64,000 nt of DNA from Rhodospirillaceae bacterium LM-1 (GCA_902725215.1 CACUVI010000012.1:62001-126000), one strand, 5' to 3'. Shown: positions 18,389 to 27,151, counted from the stretch's first letter. Notes: generated from the sequence alone by a model not told the origin. Numbers and translations: made by a program.

Positions 18389-20364
18389 CAGATGCGCACC
18401 CCCAGCCAATAGCCGTAATGGATGGCTTGGGTCAGGCCGCGCGGCACCATGGAATCGCCGCAGCCATGCACCTCGTCGATCATCCATTCCAACTCGTGGA
18501 TCAGGTCTTGATTGGGCCTGCGCGGACCCGCCACGATCACCGTGTCGGCGGGCACAATCGCTTCCTCGCCTTTGTCGTTGACGATCTTGACCGCGCCATC
18601 GCCGATGGACAGCACCTTGGACGAGGTCAGGGCGGGAATCTTCAATTCCTGGATCCATTGCGAATGACGCCATTTGAAACTGGGCATCACATCGCCAGCG
18701 ATGCGCCTTTCGGATTCCACCAGCGTCACCTGATGGCCCTTGGTGGCCAGGGCTTCGGCCAGCGTCAGTCCGATCTTGCCCGCCCCCAAGATGACGACGC
18801 GCTTGCCGGGCACCGCCTTGCCGATCGCCACATCCTTGGCGTCCATCATCAGCCCATCTTGCGTGCAGGCGGGATAACGTTCTGTCTCCACCCTGGCTCC
18901 GGTCGCCACCACGGCGACGTCGTATTGATGCAAAAGACTGCGCATCAGCTTGGGGTCCATGCCGGTATTGAACTTGACCTCGATCCCCTTCTTCTGGGCC
19001 ATGGTTTCGTAATAGCGCACGATGTCGAGCAAGTCTTCCTTGTGCGCCAGATCGTTCATGGCATAGCCCAGAAGGGCACCACCGATGCGATCCGATTTCT
19101 CGAACACGGTCACGTCATGGCCGCGTCCGCGCGCCGCAATGGCGCATTCCATGCCCGCAGGACCAGCGCCGATCACCATCACCTTCTTTCTCACAGCCGC
19201 AGGCGTGATGTGATATTCGGGTTCCACCTCATGGCCCAGGGCCGGATTGACGGTGCAGGTATAGGGCAGGTCGCGGAACAGGCGCGACAAGCAGTTGAGC
19301 GAACCAACACAGCGGCGCACTTCGTCGTCACGGCCTTGGCGCACCTTTTCCAACATCTCGGGATCGGAAAGCAGCGGGCGGCAAACCTCCCACAGATCGA
19401 ACTCGCCCTTCTCGATGCAGTCGTTGGCCATTTCCGGGCTGGGCAAGCGCACGCCGAAAGTGATCGGCATGTCGGGCAGCAGCTTCTTGGCCCTGGCCGC
19501 CAGATGATTCCAATAGCCTGGCGGAATGTCGCGCCCGATGGACGATTCCGGCGCTTCCTGCCAGCCCACCGTTACGCTGATCATATCGACGCCGCAATCT
19601 GCGGCCTGTTGCATCAACTCGAAACAGTCATCCATCGAGTTGCCGCCCCAGCGGTCCATCAGCTCGGTGCCGTTTAGGCGCACAATCAGCGGGTTGTCGG
19701 GCGTGGCGCTTTTGATCTCGTGGATCATTTCACGCATGAAGCGGCCGCGGTTTTCGATGCTGCCGCCATATTCGTCCGAACGCTGGTTGGTGAAGCGCGA
19801 ACAGAAATTGGCCAGCAGATAGCCCATGAAGCTGGTGATTTCGGTGGCGTCGAAACCGGCCTTCACGGCGCGCTTGGCGGCATCGGCATGTTCCTTGATG
19901 GTTTGGCGGATGTCGTCCTTGGACAGCTCTCTCGGCGGGCGGAAATGGGGCAGGGTTTGCGGCACCACCGAAGGCTGGACGCAATAGCCGAGATCGATGC
20001 CGCCATATCGCCCGGCATGCAGAATCTGCTGCACGGCCAGAGCGCCCGCATCGTGGATGAATCCGGCGATTTCCTCGAACTGCGGCAGGAACTTGTCGTC
20101 ATGGATGGCGACTTGGCGGAAATAGGCTTTGCCCTCGCCACGGGGGTCGGGATAGGCGCCCTGGTTGGTGATCATGCCGCAGCCGGTTTTCGAGATGACG
20201 CGGGTGCGCGCCAGTTCCCTGGGCGTGATGCGCCCATCGCGCTCGTTGTAGTTCGAAACGCAGCAGGCCCCGTATTTCACGCGGTTCTTCAGCTTGAAGC
20301 GCCCCCACTGATAGGGCTGGAATAAGGTAGGCAGTCTGTCTTCGCCGGGGAGTTTGCCGCTCAT
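18388..20364 (-). CDS. FMN/FAD flavoenzyme of the enoate reductase / dienoyl-CoA reductase / TMADH family
   Basis: A 658-residue protein with an N-terminal Old Yellow Enzyme-type TIM barrel (LFQPYQWGRFKLKNRV, then VQQILHAGRYG, FCSRFTNQRSDEYGGSIENR) that binds FMN, and a C-terminal half with two dinucleotide folds (VMVIGAGPAGMECAIAARGRG and VVILGAGKIGLTLAEALA) for FAD and NAD(P). This layout and length fit 2-enoate reductase, 2,4-dienoyl-CoA reductase and trimethylamine dehydrogenase. The Fe-S region between them reads C352-VG-S355-LN-C358 with Cys370, so the second cluster ligand position is Ser. Next to a CoA/AMP ligase it may reduce an unsaturated acyl or aryl-acryl substrate. The exact substrate is unknown. 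Confidence 0.85.
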   Translation of the reverse strand: MSGKLPGEDRLPTLFQPYQWGRFKLKNRVKYGACCVSNYNERDGRITPRELARTRVISKTGCGMITNQGAYPDPRGEGKAYFRQVAIHDDKFLPQFEEIAGFIHDAGALAVQQILHAGRYGGIDLGYCVQPSVVPQTLPHFRPPRELSKDDIRQTIKEHADAAKRAVKAGFDATEITSFMGYLLANFCSRFTNQRSDEYGGSIENRGRFMREMIHEIKSATPDNPLIVRLNGTELMDRWGGNSMDDCFELMQQAADCGVDMISVTVGWQEAPESSIGRDIPPGYWNHLAARAKKLLPDMPITFGVRLPSPEMANDCIEKGEFDLWEVCRPLLSDPEMLEKVRQGRDDEVRRCVGSLNCLSRLFRDLPYTCTVNPALGHEVEPEYHITPAAVRKKVMVIGAGPAGMECAIAARGRGHDVTVFEKSDRIGGALLGYAMNDLAHKEDLLDIVRYYETMAQKKGIEVKFNTGMDPKLMRSLLHQYDVAVVATGARVETERYPACTQDGLMMDAKDVAIGKAVPGKRVVILGAGKIGLTLAEALATKGHQVTLVESERRIAGDVMPSFKWRHSQWIQELKIPALTSSKVLSIGDGAVKIVNDKGEEAIVPADTVIVAGPRRPNQDLIHELEWMIDEVHGCGDSMVPRGLTQAIHYGYWLGVRI

Positions 20365-20365
20365 C

Positions 20366-21994
20366 TCAGTTTCCTTTTTCTTGGGCCAGCTTGGCCTCGA
20401 TCATGTCGCGCAGGGTCCGGCGCAGAATTTTGCCCGCCGGGCTGATGGGAAATTCGTCCAGCACTTCCAGGCGCTCGGGCAGTTTGAACTTTGCGATGCC
20501 CTGGGCCAGAAGGAAATCGGAAAGATTCTTGAAATCCATCCTCTGGCCTTCCTTCAAGGTCACGAAGGCGCAAGCCTTCTCGCCGTAAATGGGATCGGGC
20601 ATGGCCACCACGGCGACGCTATTCGCCGATGGATGCTTCAAGATCAGATTCTCGATTTCATCGACGCTGATCTTCTCGCCGCCCCTGTTGATCAAATCGC
20701 CCTTGCGCCCCTCGGCCCAAATGACGCGCCCTTGCTTCCTGACCACATCGCCCATTTTGTAAAAGCCGTCTTCGGTAAAGGCCTTGGCGTTGGCGGCGGG
20801 GTTGTTGTAATAGCCGCGAATGGTGTAGGGGCCGCGCACCGCCAGTTCGCCCGGCTCGCCGTCCGGCACTTCATTGCCGCTGGCGTCCAGCACCTTGATC
20901 TCGTCTTGATCGCAGATGGGTTGGCCGGAACTGGTCAGCTGCACCTCTTCGGGGTCGTCGTGGCGGGTAAGGTTGATCAGCCCTTCGGCGGTGCCGTAAT
21001 CTTCCTGGGTCAGGCATCCCAGATGGGCGCGCAATTTCACGCGCAATTCGGTGGACAAGCGTGCGCCGCCGTTCTGCACCAAGCGCAAGGATGACAGATC
21101 GTATTTTTTGGGAATGTCGGAATTGACCCAAGAGGCGATCAGCGGCACGGCCGCCGGGATCACCGTGACGCGCTGCTGTTCGACTGTCTTGAAAATGGCG
21201 TCGGCGTCGTGGCCTGGCGAGATCACCACCTTGCCGCCATAGGTGAAGGCGGCCAGAATGCCGGGGCAGGCCAGGGAATAATTATGGGCCAGCGGCAACA
21301 CCGCCAGAAAGACGGTGGACTCGTCGAACTGGCAAGCGCTTCCCGCCAGTTTTGCGTTCAGCACATAGTCGTTATGGGTGCGCGGAATCAGTTTGGGCAG
21401 CGCCGTGGTGCCGCCCGACAGCAGCATCAGGGCCACTTCCGACGGATCGGGGCGCAAGTCGGGCGGCGAGGCGGCGCAGGCCATCAGCTTCGACAGCGCC
21501 ACCTGTCCGTCGCCAGCCTCGCCGCTGACAATGACATGGCGCAGGGCCGGATTCTCTGCCTGCATTTCCTGGGCCATGGCCCGGTAATCGAAATTGCGAA
21601 CCTTGTCGGGAATAAGATAGGCCACGGCGCCCGAGAATTTCAGGAAATGGCGAATTTCGTTTTGACGGTGCGGCGGCAGAGCCATCACCGGAATGACGCC
21701 GATCCGCAAAAGAGCCAGGAAAGCAACGACGAAAGCGCTGGAATTCGAAAGCTGAAAGACCACGCGGTCCAAGGGCCGCAAGCCCAGTTCGTGGAAGCCC
21801 GCTGAAAGCCGCTTGGCCTGCTCGATCAATTGGGCATAGGTCATCTGTTGCGGGCCGTCCACGATGGCGACGCGATCGGGCCAGCGTTCGGCCGAACGCT
21901 CCATCATTTCAAACAGCGTGATGTCTTGCCACAGGCCCATGGCGCGATAGCGCTTGGCGAAGTCATCGGGCCAGGGAACGCACCCTTCCAACAT
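20366..21994 (-). CDS. Aryl-acid AMP ligase, EntE/DhbE-like
   Basis: A 542-residue ANL-superfamily adenylating enzyme. The P-loop reads SGGTTALPKLIPRTHNDY and the acid-binding helix contains LAHNYSLACPGIL, with the Asn after His typical of 2,3-dihydroxybenzoate or salicylate activating enzymes. RIGVIPVMALPPHRQNEIRH is also an EntE/DhbE hallmark. The hinge and C-terminal domain follow (GRKGDLINRGGEKISVDEIE) with the catalytic Lys in SPAGKILRRTLRDM. No carrier-protein or isochorismate gene is nearby, so the acceptor may be CoA or a carrier encoded elsewhere. The next gene begins one base after its stop. The family is firm and the true substrate open. Confidence 0.87.
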   Translation of the reverse strand: MLEGCVPWPDDFAKRYRAMGLWQDITLFEMMERSAERWPDRVAIVDGPQQMTYAQLIEQAKRLSAGFHELGLRPLDRVVFQLSNSSAFVVAFLALLRIGVIPVMALPPHRQNEIRHFLKFSGAVAYLIPDKVRNFDYRAMAQEMQAENPALRHVIVSGEAGDGQVALSKLMACAASPPDLRPDPSEVALMLLSGGTTALPKLIPRTHNDYVLNAKLAGSACQFDESTVFLAVLPLAHNYSLACPGILAAFTYGGKVVISPGHDADAIFKTVEQQRVTVIPAAVPLIASWVNSDIPKKYDLSSLRLVQNGGARLSTELRVKLRAHLGCLTQEDYGTAEGLINLTRHDDPEEVQLTSSGQPICDQDEIKVLDASGNEVPDGEPGELAVRGPYTIRGYYNNPAANAKAFTEDGFYKMGDVVRKQGRVIWAEGRKGDLINRGGEKISVDEIENLILKHPSANSVAVVAMPDPIYGEKACAFVTLKEGQRMDFKNLSDFLLAQGIAKFKLPERLEVLDEFPISPAGKILRRTLRDMIEAKLAQEKGN

Positions 21995-22034
21995 GACGTT
22001 TCATCCCTATTCGTTTCTGGTTGTCGCCATGATA

Positions 22035-22048
22035 GTTGCATTTGCAAC
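22035..22048. promoter_or_regulatory. Perfect palindrome, likely MarR-type operator
   Basis: GTTGCA-TT-TGCAAC is a perfect 14-bp palindrome in the 132-bp gap between the divergent ligase and marR genes. It lies 41 bp before the ligase ATG and 79 bp before the marR start. MarR dimers bind such short two-fold sites, so this is the natural candidate for regulation of both genes. The binding itself is inferred. Confidence 0.65.
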
Positions 22049-22126
22049 AAACGCAAGCCACAATTTCGCTGGTCTTCGCAAAAGGGCTGCAGCTATATTT
22101 CATATGTCGAATGCACGGAGGCGGGC

Positions 22127-22564
22127 TTGGACGGCGCACAATTCGATCTCGACCGATTTACCCCCTATCTGCTCAACCGGGCGGCGGGGCGCATCGTTCT
22201 CGCCTTCGAGAAGGACCTGGACAGCTACGACATATCCTTGGGCCAATGGCGGGTGCTGGCTTGCATCTGGCATGAAGGCACGCCGATGCAGTCGGACATT
22301 GTCCGTCACACCAGCATCGATCCTTCAACCTTGTCTCGCATGATTGGCGGTATGGAAAAGCGGGGGCTGCTTAAGCGCGAGAAAAGCGATCTTGATTCCC
22401 GAGCGGTTCTGGTGCGTTTGACCGGCAAGGGCAGAAAGATCGCCGAGGCCCTGATTCCCAAGGCGCTGGCGGTCGAACGCTCGGCTCTGGAAGGCTTCAC
22501 GCCCAACGAAGTTGCGAAACTGCACGGACTGTTGCGCCGCATCTACGCCAATCTGGGCGGTTGA
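22127..22564 (+). CDS. MarR-family transcriptional regulator
   Basis: A 145-residue winged-helix regulator. The best start is a TTG at 22127 with CGGAGG 5 bp upstream. The domain order is normal: N-terminal dimerisation helix (FTPYLLNRAAGRIVLAFE), the DNA-reading helices (PMQSDIVRHTSIDPSTLSRM), and the wing KREKSDLDSRAVLVRLTGKG with the Asp-x-Arg seen in the family. It is divergent from the ligase/flavoenzyme operon, the classic arrangement of aryl-acid or phenolic-responsive MarR regulators. The ligand, possibly the aryl acid or its CoA ester, is not shown by the sequence. Confidence 0.9.
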   Translation: MDGAQFDLDRFTPYLLNRAAGRIVLAFEKDLDSYDISLGQWRVLACIWHEGTPMQSDIVRHTSIDPSTLSRMIGGMEKRGLLKREKSDLDSRAVLVRLTGKGRKIAEALIPKALAVERSALEGFTPNEVAKLHGLLRRIYANLGG

Positions 22565-22606
22565 CCGCCTGTTCCGGGACGGCAACGAATGAACTTCAAA
22601 CGGAGT

Positions 22607-23470
22607 TCAAGGCTTCTTGCCCGCATCCTTGATCAGGCCCGCCAGTTCGATGGCCGTGCTGGCGACGATCTCGCCCGCCATCGGCCCCCATGGCTTTTCC
22701 AGCAATCCGGCGGGAACGGCGCCGTCCAGTTCCAGAAGGGCCATTTCGGCTCCGTTAGGATCAAGCAGACGCCACTCCAGATGCAGCGATTCGCTGTTGC
22801 TGCCCGCCTTGGCGACACTGGCTTGGCCCTGCAAGCGAAATGCCTTGGGGCCAGCTTGTTCGATCAAGCCGATGCCATTGGCCGACAAGGCTAGGCGCAT
22901 GGCGCGCGCCAAGGCCTCGTTGCCGTCGCCGGGCGCTCCCTTGACGAATTCAAGAATGAGAAGCTGCTTGTCGGCTGGCTTGCTAGGCGTGCTGACCAAT
23001 GGGCGCGTGCCATCCTCTATCGGCATGAGTGTCGCCAATTGCGGGGCTGCCGCATCGGCCAAGCGCTTCATCAGGGAGGGCGCGCCTTTTTCCCAATCCG
23101 ACGCCGCGACATTGGCCAGTTGGTCGTAATGGCCGATCGTCAGCCCTTCGGCGTCGTGCAACTGCCAGAACATTTCCAGTTCGACCAGTCCCGCCCGCTC
23201 TGTCCCCTTGCGAAGATGCAGGCGCAGCGGAAACGCGTCTTGCGGAGCGCCTTCCAAAAAGACGGGAACGTCTTGGCGGTTCAAGGAATCGCGAAGCGCC
23301 GTGGCGAAGGTTCTGGGCACGTTTGATTCCAAAATCAGCACGACGCCAGCGCGGCCGTCCAGGCGCAAAAGCGGATTGACCGCATCATGCTGAAAGGGCT
23401 GCGGCAGTTGCGGACAGGCTGCCAGCAGGAAAAGCAGAAAAAGCGAAAAGCGGCGAGCGCGGAAAATCAT
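22607..23470 (-). CDS. Predicted lipoprotein, function unknown
   Basis: A 287-residue protein whose ATG at 23470 overlaps the pgeF stop (ATGA). The leader MIFRARRFSLFLLFLLAAC ends in a lipobox, so it should be a membrane-anchored periplasmic lipoprotein. The mature part shows two similar-looking halves with FVKGAPGDGNEALARAMRLA and earlier ILESNVPRTFATALRDSLN, each followed by a helical stretch. I recognise no family. It is the last gene of the hldD-lgt-midA-pgeF run. A longer in-frame start lacks a signal peptide and is rejected. Confidence 0.75.
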   Translation of the reverse strand: MIFRARRFSLFLLFLLAACPQLPQPFQHDAVNPLLRLDGRAGVVLILESNVPRTFATALRDSLNRQDVPVFLEGAPQDAFPLRLHLRKGTERAGLVELEMFWQLHDAEGLTIGHYDQLANVAASDWEKGAPSLMKRLADAAAPQLATLMPIEDGTRPLVSTPSKPADKQLLILEFVKGAPGDGNEALARAMRLALSANGIGLIEQAGPKAFRLQGQASVAKAGSNSESLHLEWRLLDPNGAEMALLELDGAVPAGLLEKPWGPMAGEIVASTAIELAGLIKDAGKKP

Positions 23471-24234
23471 TCCTCGAGAACGATGGCCGACAGTTGGCGG
23501 CCGTAATTTTCCTCGCCCAGCAGGCACGAGCGGCGATAGCTGAAGAAACGATCCGCTTCAAGGCATGTATCGCAAGGGGTGTGGGTGACCGTCGAAACGC
23601 CAAGCCGCGACAGTTTGCGCGAGATATAGCCGGGCAGGTCGAATTTATAGCGGTCCTCGACCACAGATTCTTGGAAGAAATAGCCGTTCTCGTTGGTTTC
23701 GGCCATGAAGGCGATCAGGAAGTCGCGGTTGACTTCGTAAGAACGTCTGGTGATCGAAGGGCCGATGCCGACCACGATATTCTGGTGCTTGGCTCCCATC
23801 TCGGTCATCAGCTTCAGAGTGGATTCCAAAATGCCCGCCAGTGCTCCGCGCCATCCCGCATGCGCCGCCCCAATCACCCCGGCCTTGCCGTCGGCGAACA
23901 GAACCGGCGCGCAATCGGCGGTCAGCACGCCCAGCACCAGATTTTTGCGATCCGTCACCAGCGCGTCGGCCACCGGGCGCTGGTCTTCGGGAAAGGGCGC
24001 ATCCACGGCAATCGCCTTGATGGTGTGTTCTTGGCGCACCGTGACCAGAGAGGAGAGAGGTTGCTCCATGACCGCCATTGCCGCTTTGCGGTTGGCGGTC
24101 ACCTTGGCGGCGTCGTCGCCCGAACCATAGCCACAGTTCAGGGATTCGTAGATGCCCTCGCTGATGCCGCCCTGGCGCGTGAAGAAGCCATGGCGGACGC
24201 GTGAGACATCGTTCAGCGCGGAAACGGAGATCAT
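23467..24234 (-). CDS. pgeF: Peptidoglycan editing factor PgeF (YfiH/DUF152 family)
   Basis: A 255-residue protein of the multicopper-polyphenol-oxidase-like DUF152 family, whose members include PgeF, a cytosolic enzyme that removes wrongly added L-Ser from peptidoglycan precursors, and purine nucleoside phosphorylases. The family signatures are all present: GFFTRQGGIS near the start, LTADCAPVLF, AAHAGWRGALAGI, and the C-terminal THTPCDTCLEADRFFSYRR. The start overlaps the upstream methyltransferase stop (ATGA). Which of the family activities applies is not determined by sequence. Confidence 0.88.
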   Translation of the reverse strand: MISVSALNDVSRVRHGFFTRQGGISEGIYESLNCGYGSGDDAAKVTANRKAAMAVMEQPLSSLVTVRQEHTIKAIAVDAPFPEDQRPVADALVTDRKNLVLGVLTADCAPVLFADGKAGVIGAAHAGWRGALAGILESTLKLMTEMGAKHQNIVVGIGPSITRRSYEVNRDFLIAFMAETNENGYFFQESVVEDRYKFDLPGYISRKLSRLGVSTVTHTPCDTCLEADRFFSYRRSCLLGEENYGRQLSAIVLEE

Positions 24235-25298
24235 GTCACCTCGAAACCCGTTGGAGCGGAAACGGCAGGCTGGGTCAGGGCCAAGACCTTGAACAGAGTG
24301 CCCATTTCTTGCGGATCGATCAAGCGTCTGGTTCCCGATATCAGCAAGTCGCGCTGCCGGTCATCGGCCTGGGCCGACAATTGGCGGGTTCTTTCCAAGA
24401 TGCCCATGCGTTGCAGCCAAACGCCCTGCGGCACCGGCCCCCAGGCTTTTACGCCTTGCGCGACGGCCTGTCTGGCCAGGGCCGCAAAATCCACATGCGC
24501 CGTCAGATCGGCCCCGCCCGGATCTTGCAGTACCTCGGCGAAGGCGTGTCCCTTGACGGCTTGCAGGCTGTCGCCTAACCCGCTTTCCATGGGGCCGTAG
24601 TCAAAAAACAGGGCCGCGCCGCCGCATTGGCCAAGTCGATCCGCCAACGCCTTGACCAAAGCGAGAGCTTGCGGGCAGGTTTCCGCAATGTTTCCATCCG
24701 CCGCTTCGGCCATATGAGGTGGAAGCGCTAGGTTGGGGTCGGGTTCAGGCTTGGTTTGCCAGGCCAACTTTCCGCGCTCGTCCAGACCGATCAGCCTTTC
24801 GCGCCAACCATCTTGATGGCGGACATACTGGCGTATGGGAAGCGCATCCAGGAATTCGTTAGCGACCAGAATCATCGGCGCATCGTTGGGGATGCTTTCG
24901 AAGCGATCGTGCCATTGCGGCGCATATCCATCCAGCGCCTTGGCTTGAAGGACGCGCAGCGCGGGGCTGGTCTCGACCAGATGCAGGCGGGCCGCCTTTT
25001 GGAAGCCGGGCATCATTTGCGCGGCGCGCAACAAATCGGTCATCAAAGCGCCGCGCCCCGGTCCCAACTCGACCAGATGGAAATAGGCGGGGCTTCCCAG
25101 GCTTTCCCAGATCAGGCAACACCAAGCGCCGATCAACTCGCCGAAGATTTGGCTGATCTCGGGGGCGGTGGTGAAATCGCCTTCGCGCCCAAAGGCCGCG
25201 CCCTGGGCGTAGTAATTTTGCACCGCCAGAGCCATAAAACGCTCGAGGTCGATGGGGCCATGTTTGCGGATCAGGCCTTCGATGCTGCCTTGCGCCAT
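24231..25298 (-). CDS. MidA/NDUFAF7-family SAM-dependent methyltransferase
   Basis: A 355-residue protein of the NDUFAF7/MidA family, mitochondrial members of which dimethylate an Arg in complex I. Signatures: EGDFTTAPEISQIFGELIG, the SAM-binding loop LVELGPGRGALMTDLLRA, and ILVANEFLDALPIRQ. The C-terminal part holds GGAALFFDYGPMESGLGDSL. A related role in assembling NADH dehydrogenase is plausible in alphaproteobacteria, from which mitochondria descend, but is an inference. The first 28 bp overlap the lgt stop region, so the two genes are coupled. Confidence 0.9.
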   Translation of the reverse strand: MAQGSIEGLIRKHGPIDLERFMALAVQNYYAQGAAFGREGDFTTAPEISQIFGELIGAWCCLIWESLGSPAYFHLVELGPGRGALMTDLLRAAQMMPGFQKAARLHLVETSPALRVLQAKALDGYAPQWHDRFESIPNDAPMILVANEFLDALPIRQYVRHQDGWRERLIGLDERGKLAWQTKPEPDPNLALPPHMAEAADGNIAETCPQALALVKALADRLGQCGGAALFFDYGPMESGLGDSLQAVKGHAFAEVLQDPGGADLTAHVDFAALARQAVAQGVKAWGPVPQGVWLQRMGILERTRQLSAQADDRQRDLLISGTRRLIDPQEMGTLFKVLALTQPAVSAPTGFEVT

Positions 25299-26086
25299 GC
25301 GAAAACCATGAGGGCGATTCCAACCATGATCATCGGCACGGACAAAAGCTGGCCCATGGTGGCGCCGCCCGCCAGGAAGCCCAGAAACGCGTCGGGCTGG
25401 CGGAAGAATTCGGCCATGCTGCGCGTGACGCCGTAGCCGACAAGAAAGGCGCCTGCCAGAAAACCGGGCTTCTGACGCAGCCGCTCATTGCGCCACAAGA
25501 ACGCCATGATCAGGAGCAGGACAGCGCCTTCAAGTGCCGCCTCGTACAGCTGGCTGGGATGCCTTGGCACGGGGCCGCCGGTGGGGAAGATCATCGCCCA
25601 GGGCAAATCTTCCGGGGCCTCGCGGCCCCACAATTCGCCATTGATGAAATTGGCGATGCGCCCCAGCAACAGGCCGATGGGCACGGCGGCGCAGATCAAA
25701 TCGCCGATCCTCAGAAAAGACAGCTTGTTCTTGCGGGCGAACAGCCACAAGGCGGCGATCACGCCAAGCGCGCCGCCATGAAAGGCCATGCCGCCTTTCC
25801 AGACCGCAAAGATATCTAGCGGATTGGCTAGGTAATGGCCCGGCTGATAGAACAGCACATAGCCCAAGCGTCCGCCCAGAACCACGCCGACGGTGGCCCA
25901 GGTCAGGAAATCATCGACCTGTTCGGGGGACATCGGGTGCGGCGGATGAACGCACAGCCTGCGAATATAGCGCCAGCCCAAAACCAGCCCCAGAATATAG
26001 GCCAGCGCGTACCAGCGAATCAGCAAAGGACCCAGGGCGATGGCCACCGGATCGAAGGCCGGAAAGGGAATGGCGAGCAGGCTCAT
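25271..26086 (-). CDS. lgt: Prolipoprotein diacylglyceryl transferase
   Basis: Inner-membrane enzyme that moves a diacylglyceryl group from phosphatidylglycerol to the lipobox Cys of prolipoproteins. The 271-residue protein has about seven membrane segments and the Lgt signature GRIANFINGELWGREA. The stretch GGMAFHGGALG and the C-terminal ATMGQLLSVPMIMVG also fit. It is needed for all the lipoproteins encoded in this window. It lies 12 bp downstream of hldD and upstream of midA in one operon. Identification is secure. Confidence 0.95.
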   Translation of the reverse strand: MSLLAIPFPAFDPVAIALGPLLIRWYALAYILGLVLGWRYIRRLCVHPPHPMSPEQVDDFLTWATVGVVLGGRLGYVLFYQPGHYLANPLDIFAVWKGGMAFHGGALGVIAALWLFARKNKLSFLRIGDLICAAVPIGLLLGRIANFINGELWGREAPEDLPWAMIFPTGGPVPRHPSQLYEAALEGAVLLLIMAFLWRNERLRQKPGFLAGAFLVGYGVTRSMAEFFRQPDAFLGFLAGGATMGQLLSVPMIMVGIALMVFAWRKAASKA

Positions 26087-26098
26087 GATCGATCCTGG

Positions 26099-27085
26099 CT
26101 ATTTATAGGGGTCTTCGGCGGCGAGATATTTCTGCACATAACGGGTCACGCCATCTTCCAGCGAGGTGAAGGGGCGCACATAGCCCGCCGCCCGCAAACG
26201 CGCCATGCGCGCCTCGGTGAAGTACTGGTACTTCGAGCGGATCTCCATCGGCGTGTCGATGTATTTCAGATAGGGTTCCTTGCCCAGCGCCCGGTAAACG
26301 GCGCTGGCCAGATCGAGGAAACTGCGCGCCTGGCCGGTGCCCAGATTGAACAGGCCGGAAACCTGCGGATTGTCGAGCAGCCACATCATCACCTCGACGC
26401 AATCATCGATATAGACGAAGTCGCGCAACTGTCCGCCATCGGGATATTTGGGATTGTGCGAGCGGAACAGATGGGCGGGGTTGCCGCCATCCGCCTGCGG
26501 GAAAATCTGCGCCACCACGCTTTTCTGTCCGCCCTTGTGATATTCGTTGGGGCCATAGACGTTGAAGAATTTGAGGCCCACCCATTGCGGCGGACAAGCC
26601 TTGGGATTGTGCATCAAGCGCGAGACGCGCCGGTCGAACAGATGCTTCGACCAGCCATAGGCGTTCATGGGATGCAAATGGGCCAGCCCTTCCGACGAGC
26701 TGTCGTCGTTGAAGCCCGCTTCGCCATTGCCATAGGTCGCCGCCGACGAGGCGTAGATGAAGCGGACATGGTTGGCCGTGCACCAGACCCACAGGGCCAG
26801 GGACAGGCGGAAATTGTTGGTGATGATGAGGTCGGCATCCTTCTCGGTGGTCGCCGAAATGGCGCCCATGTGAAAGATGCATTTGATGGAGTCGGCGTTG
26901 GCGTCGAGATACTGGAACAGATTCTCAGGCGCTACGATGTCGGCCAATTCGCGCTTGGCCAGATTGCGCCACTTCTCGTTCGAGCGCAGCCGGTCGACCA
27001 CCACAATGTCGGTGATGCCCCGGGCTTCCAGCGCCGCCACGATGTTCGAGCCGATAAAGCCAGCTCCCCCGGTCACCACATACAT
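26099..27085 (-). CDS. hldD: ADP-L-glycero-D-manno-heptose-6-epimerase
   Basis: Last enzyme of ADP-heptose synthesis for the LPS inner core. The 328-residue short-chain dehydrogenase has the NADP-binding GGAGFIGSN at residues 6-14, the catalytic Tyr-x3-Lys in YGWSKHLFDRRVSR, and family-typical FNVYGPNEYHKGGQKSV. It has a good promoter in the 66-bp upstream gap and heads the hldD-lgt-midA-pgeF-lipoprotein operon. Identification is secure. Confidence 0.95.
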   Translation of the reverse strand: MYVVTGGAGFIGSNIVAALEARGITDIVVVDRLRSNEKWRNLAKRELADIVAPENLFQYLDANADSIKCIFHMGAISATTEKDADLIITNNFRLSLALWVWCTANHVRFIYASSAATYGNGEAGFNDDSSSEGLAHLHPMNAYGWSKHLFDRRVSRLMHNPKACPPQWVGLKFFNVYGPNEYHKGGQKSVVAQIFPQADGGNPAHLFRSHNPKYPDGGQLRDFVYIDDCVEVMMWLLDNPQVSGLFNLGTGQARSFLDLASAVYRALGKEPYLKYIDTPMEIRSKYQYFTEARMARLRAAGYVRPFTSLEDGVTRYVQKYLAAEDPYK

Positions 27086-27094
27086 TGCCTGATC

Positions 27095-27144
27095 TCCAAT
27101 AATAGCATTGGAAATCTTATACTTTGCCCTCTGTAAAATCTCAA
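27095..27144 (-). promoter_or_regulatory. Promoter of hldD operon with inverted repeat at the start point
   Basis: On the minus strand TTGAGA (27139-27144) is 17 bp from TATAAG (27116-27121), a good housekeeping promoter. A 6-bp inverted repeat, TCCAAT (27095-27100) and ATTGGA (27107-27112), covers the predicted start point near 27109 and could be a repressor site or a small leader hairpin. Confidence 0.65.
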
Positions 27145-27151
27145 GCGGAGC

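Noticed and set aside
18379-20325. Long plus-strand frames opposite the flavoenzyme gene
   Set aside because: The minus-strand protein has clear FMN, FAD and NAD motifs; the plus frames have no family features or ribosome sites.
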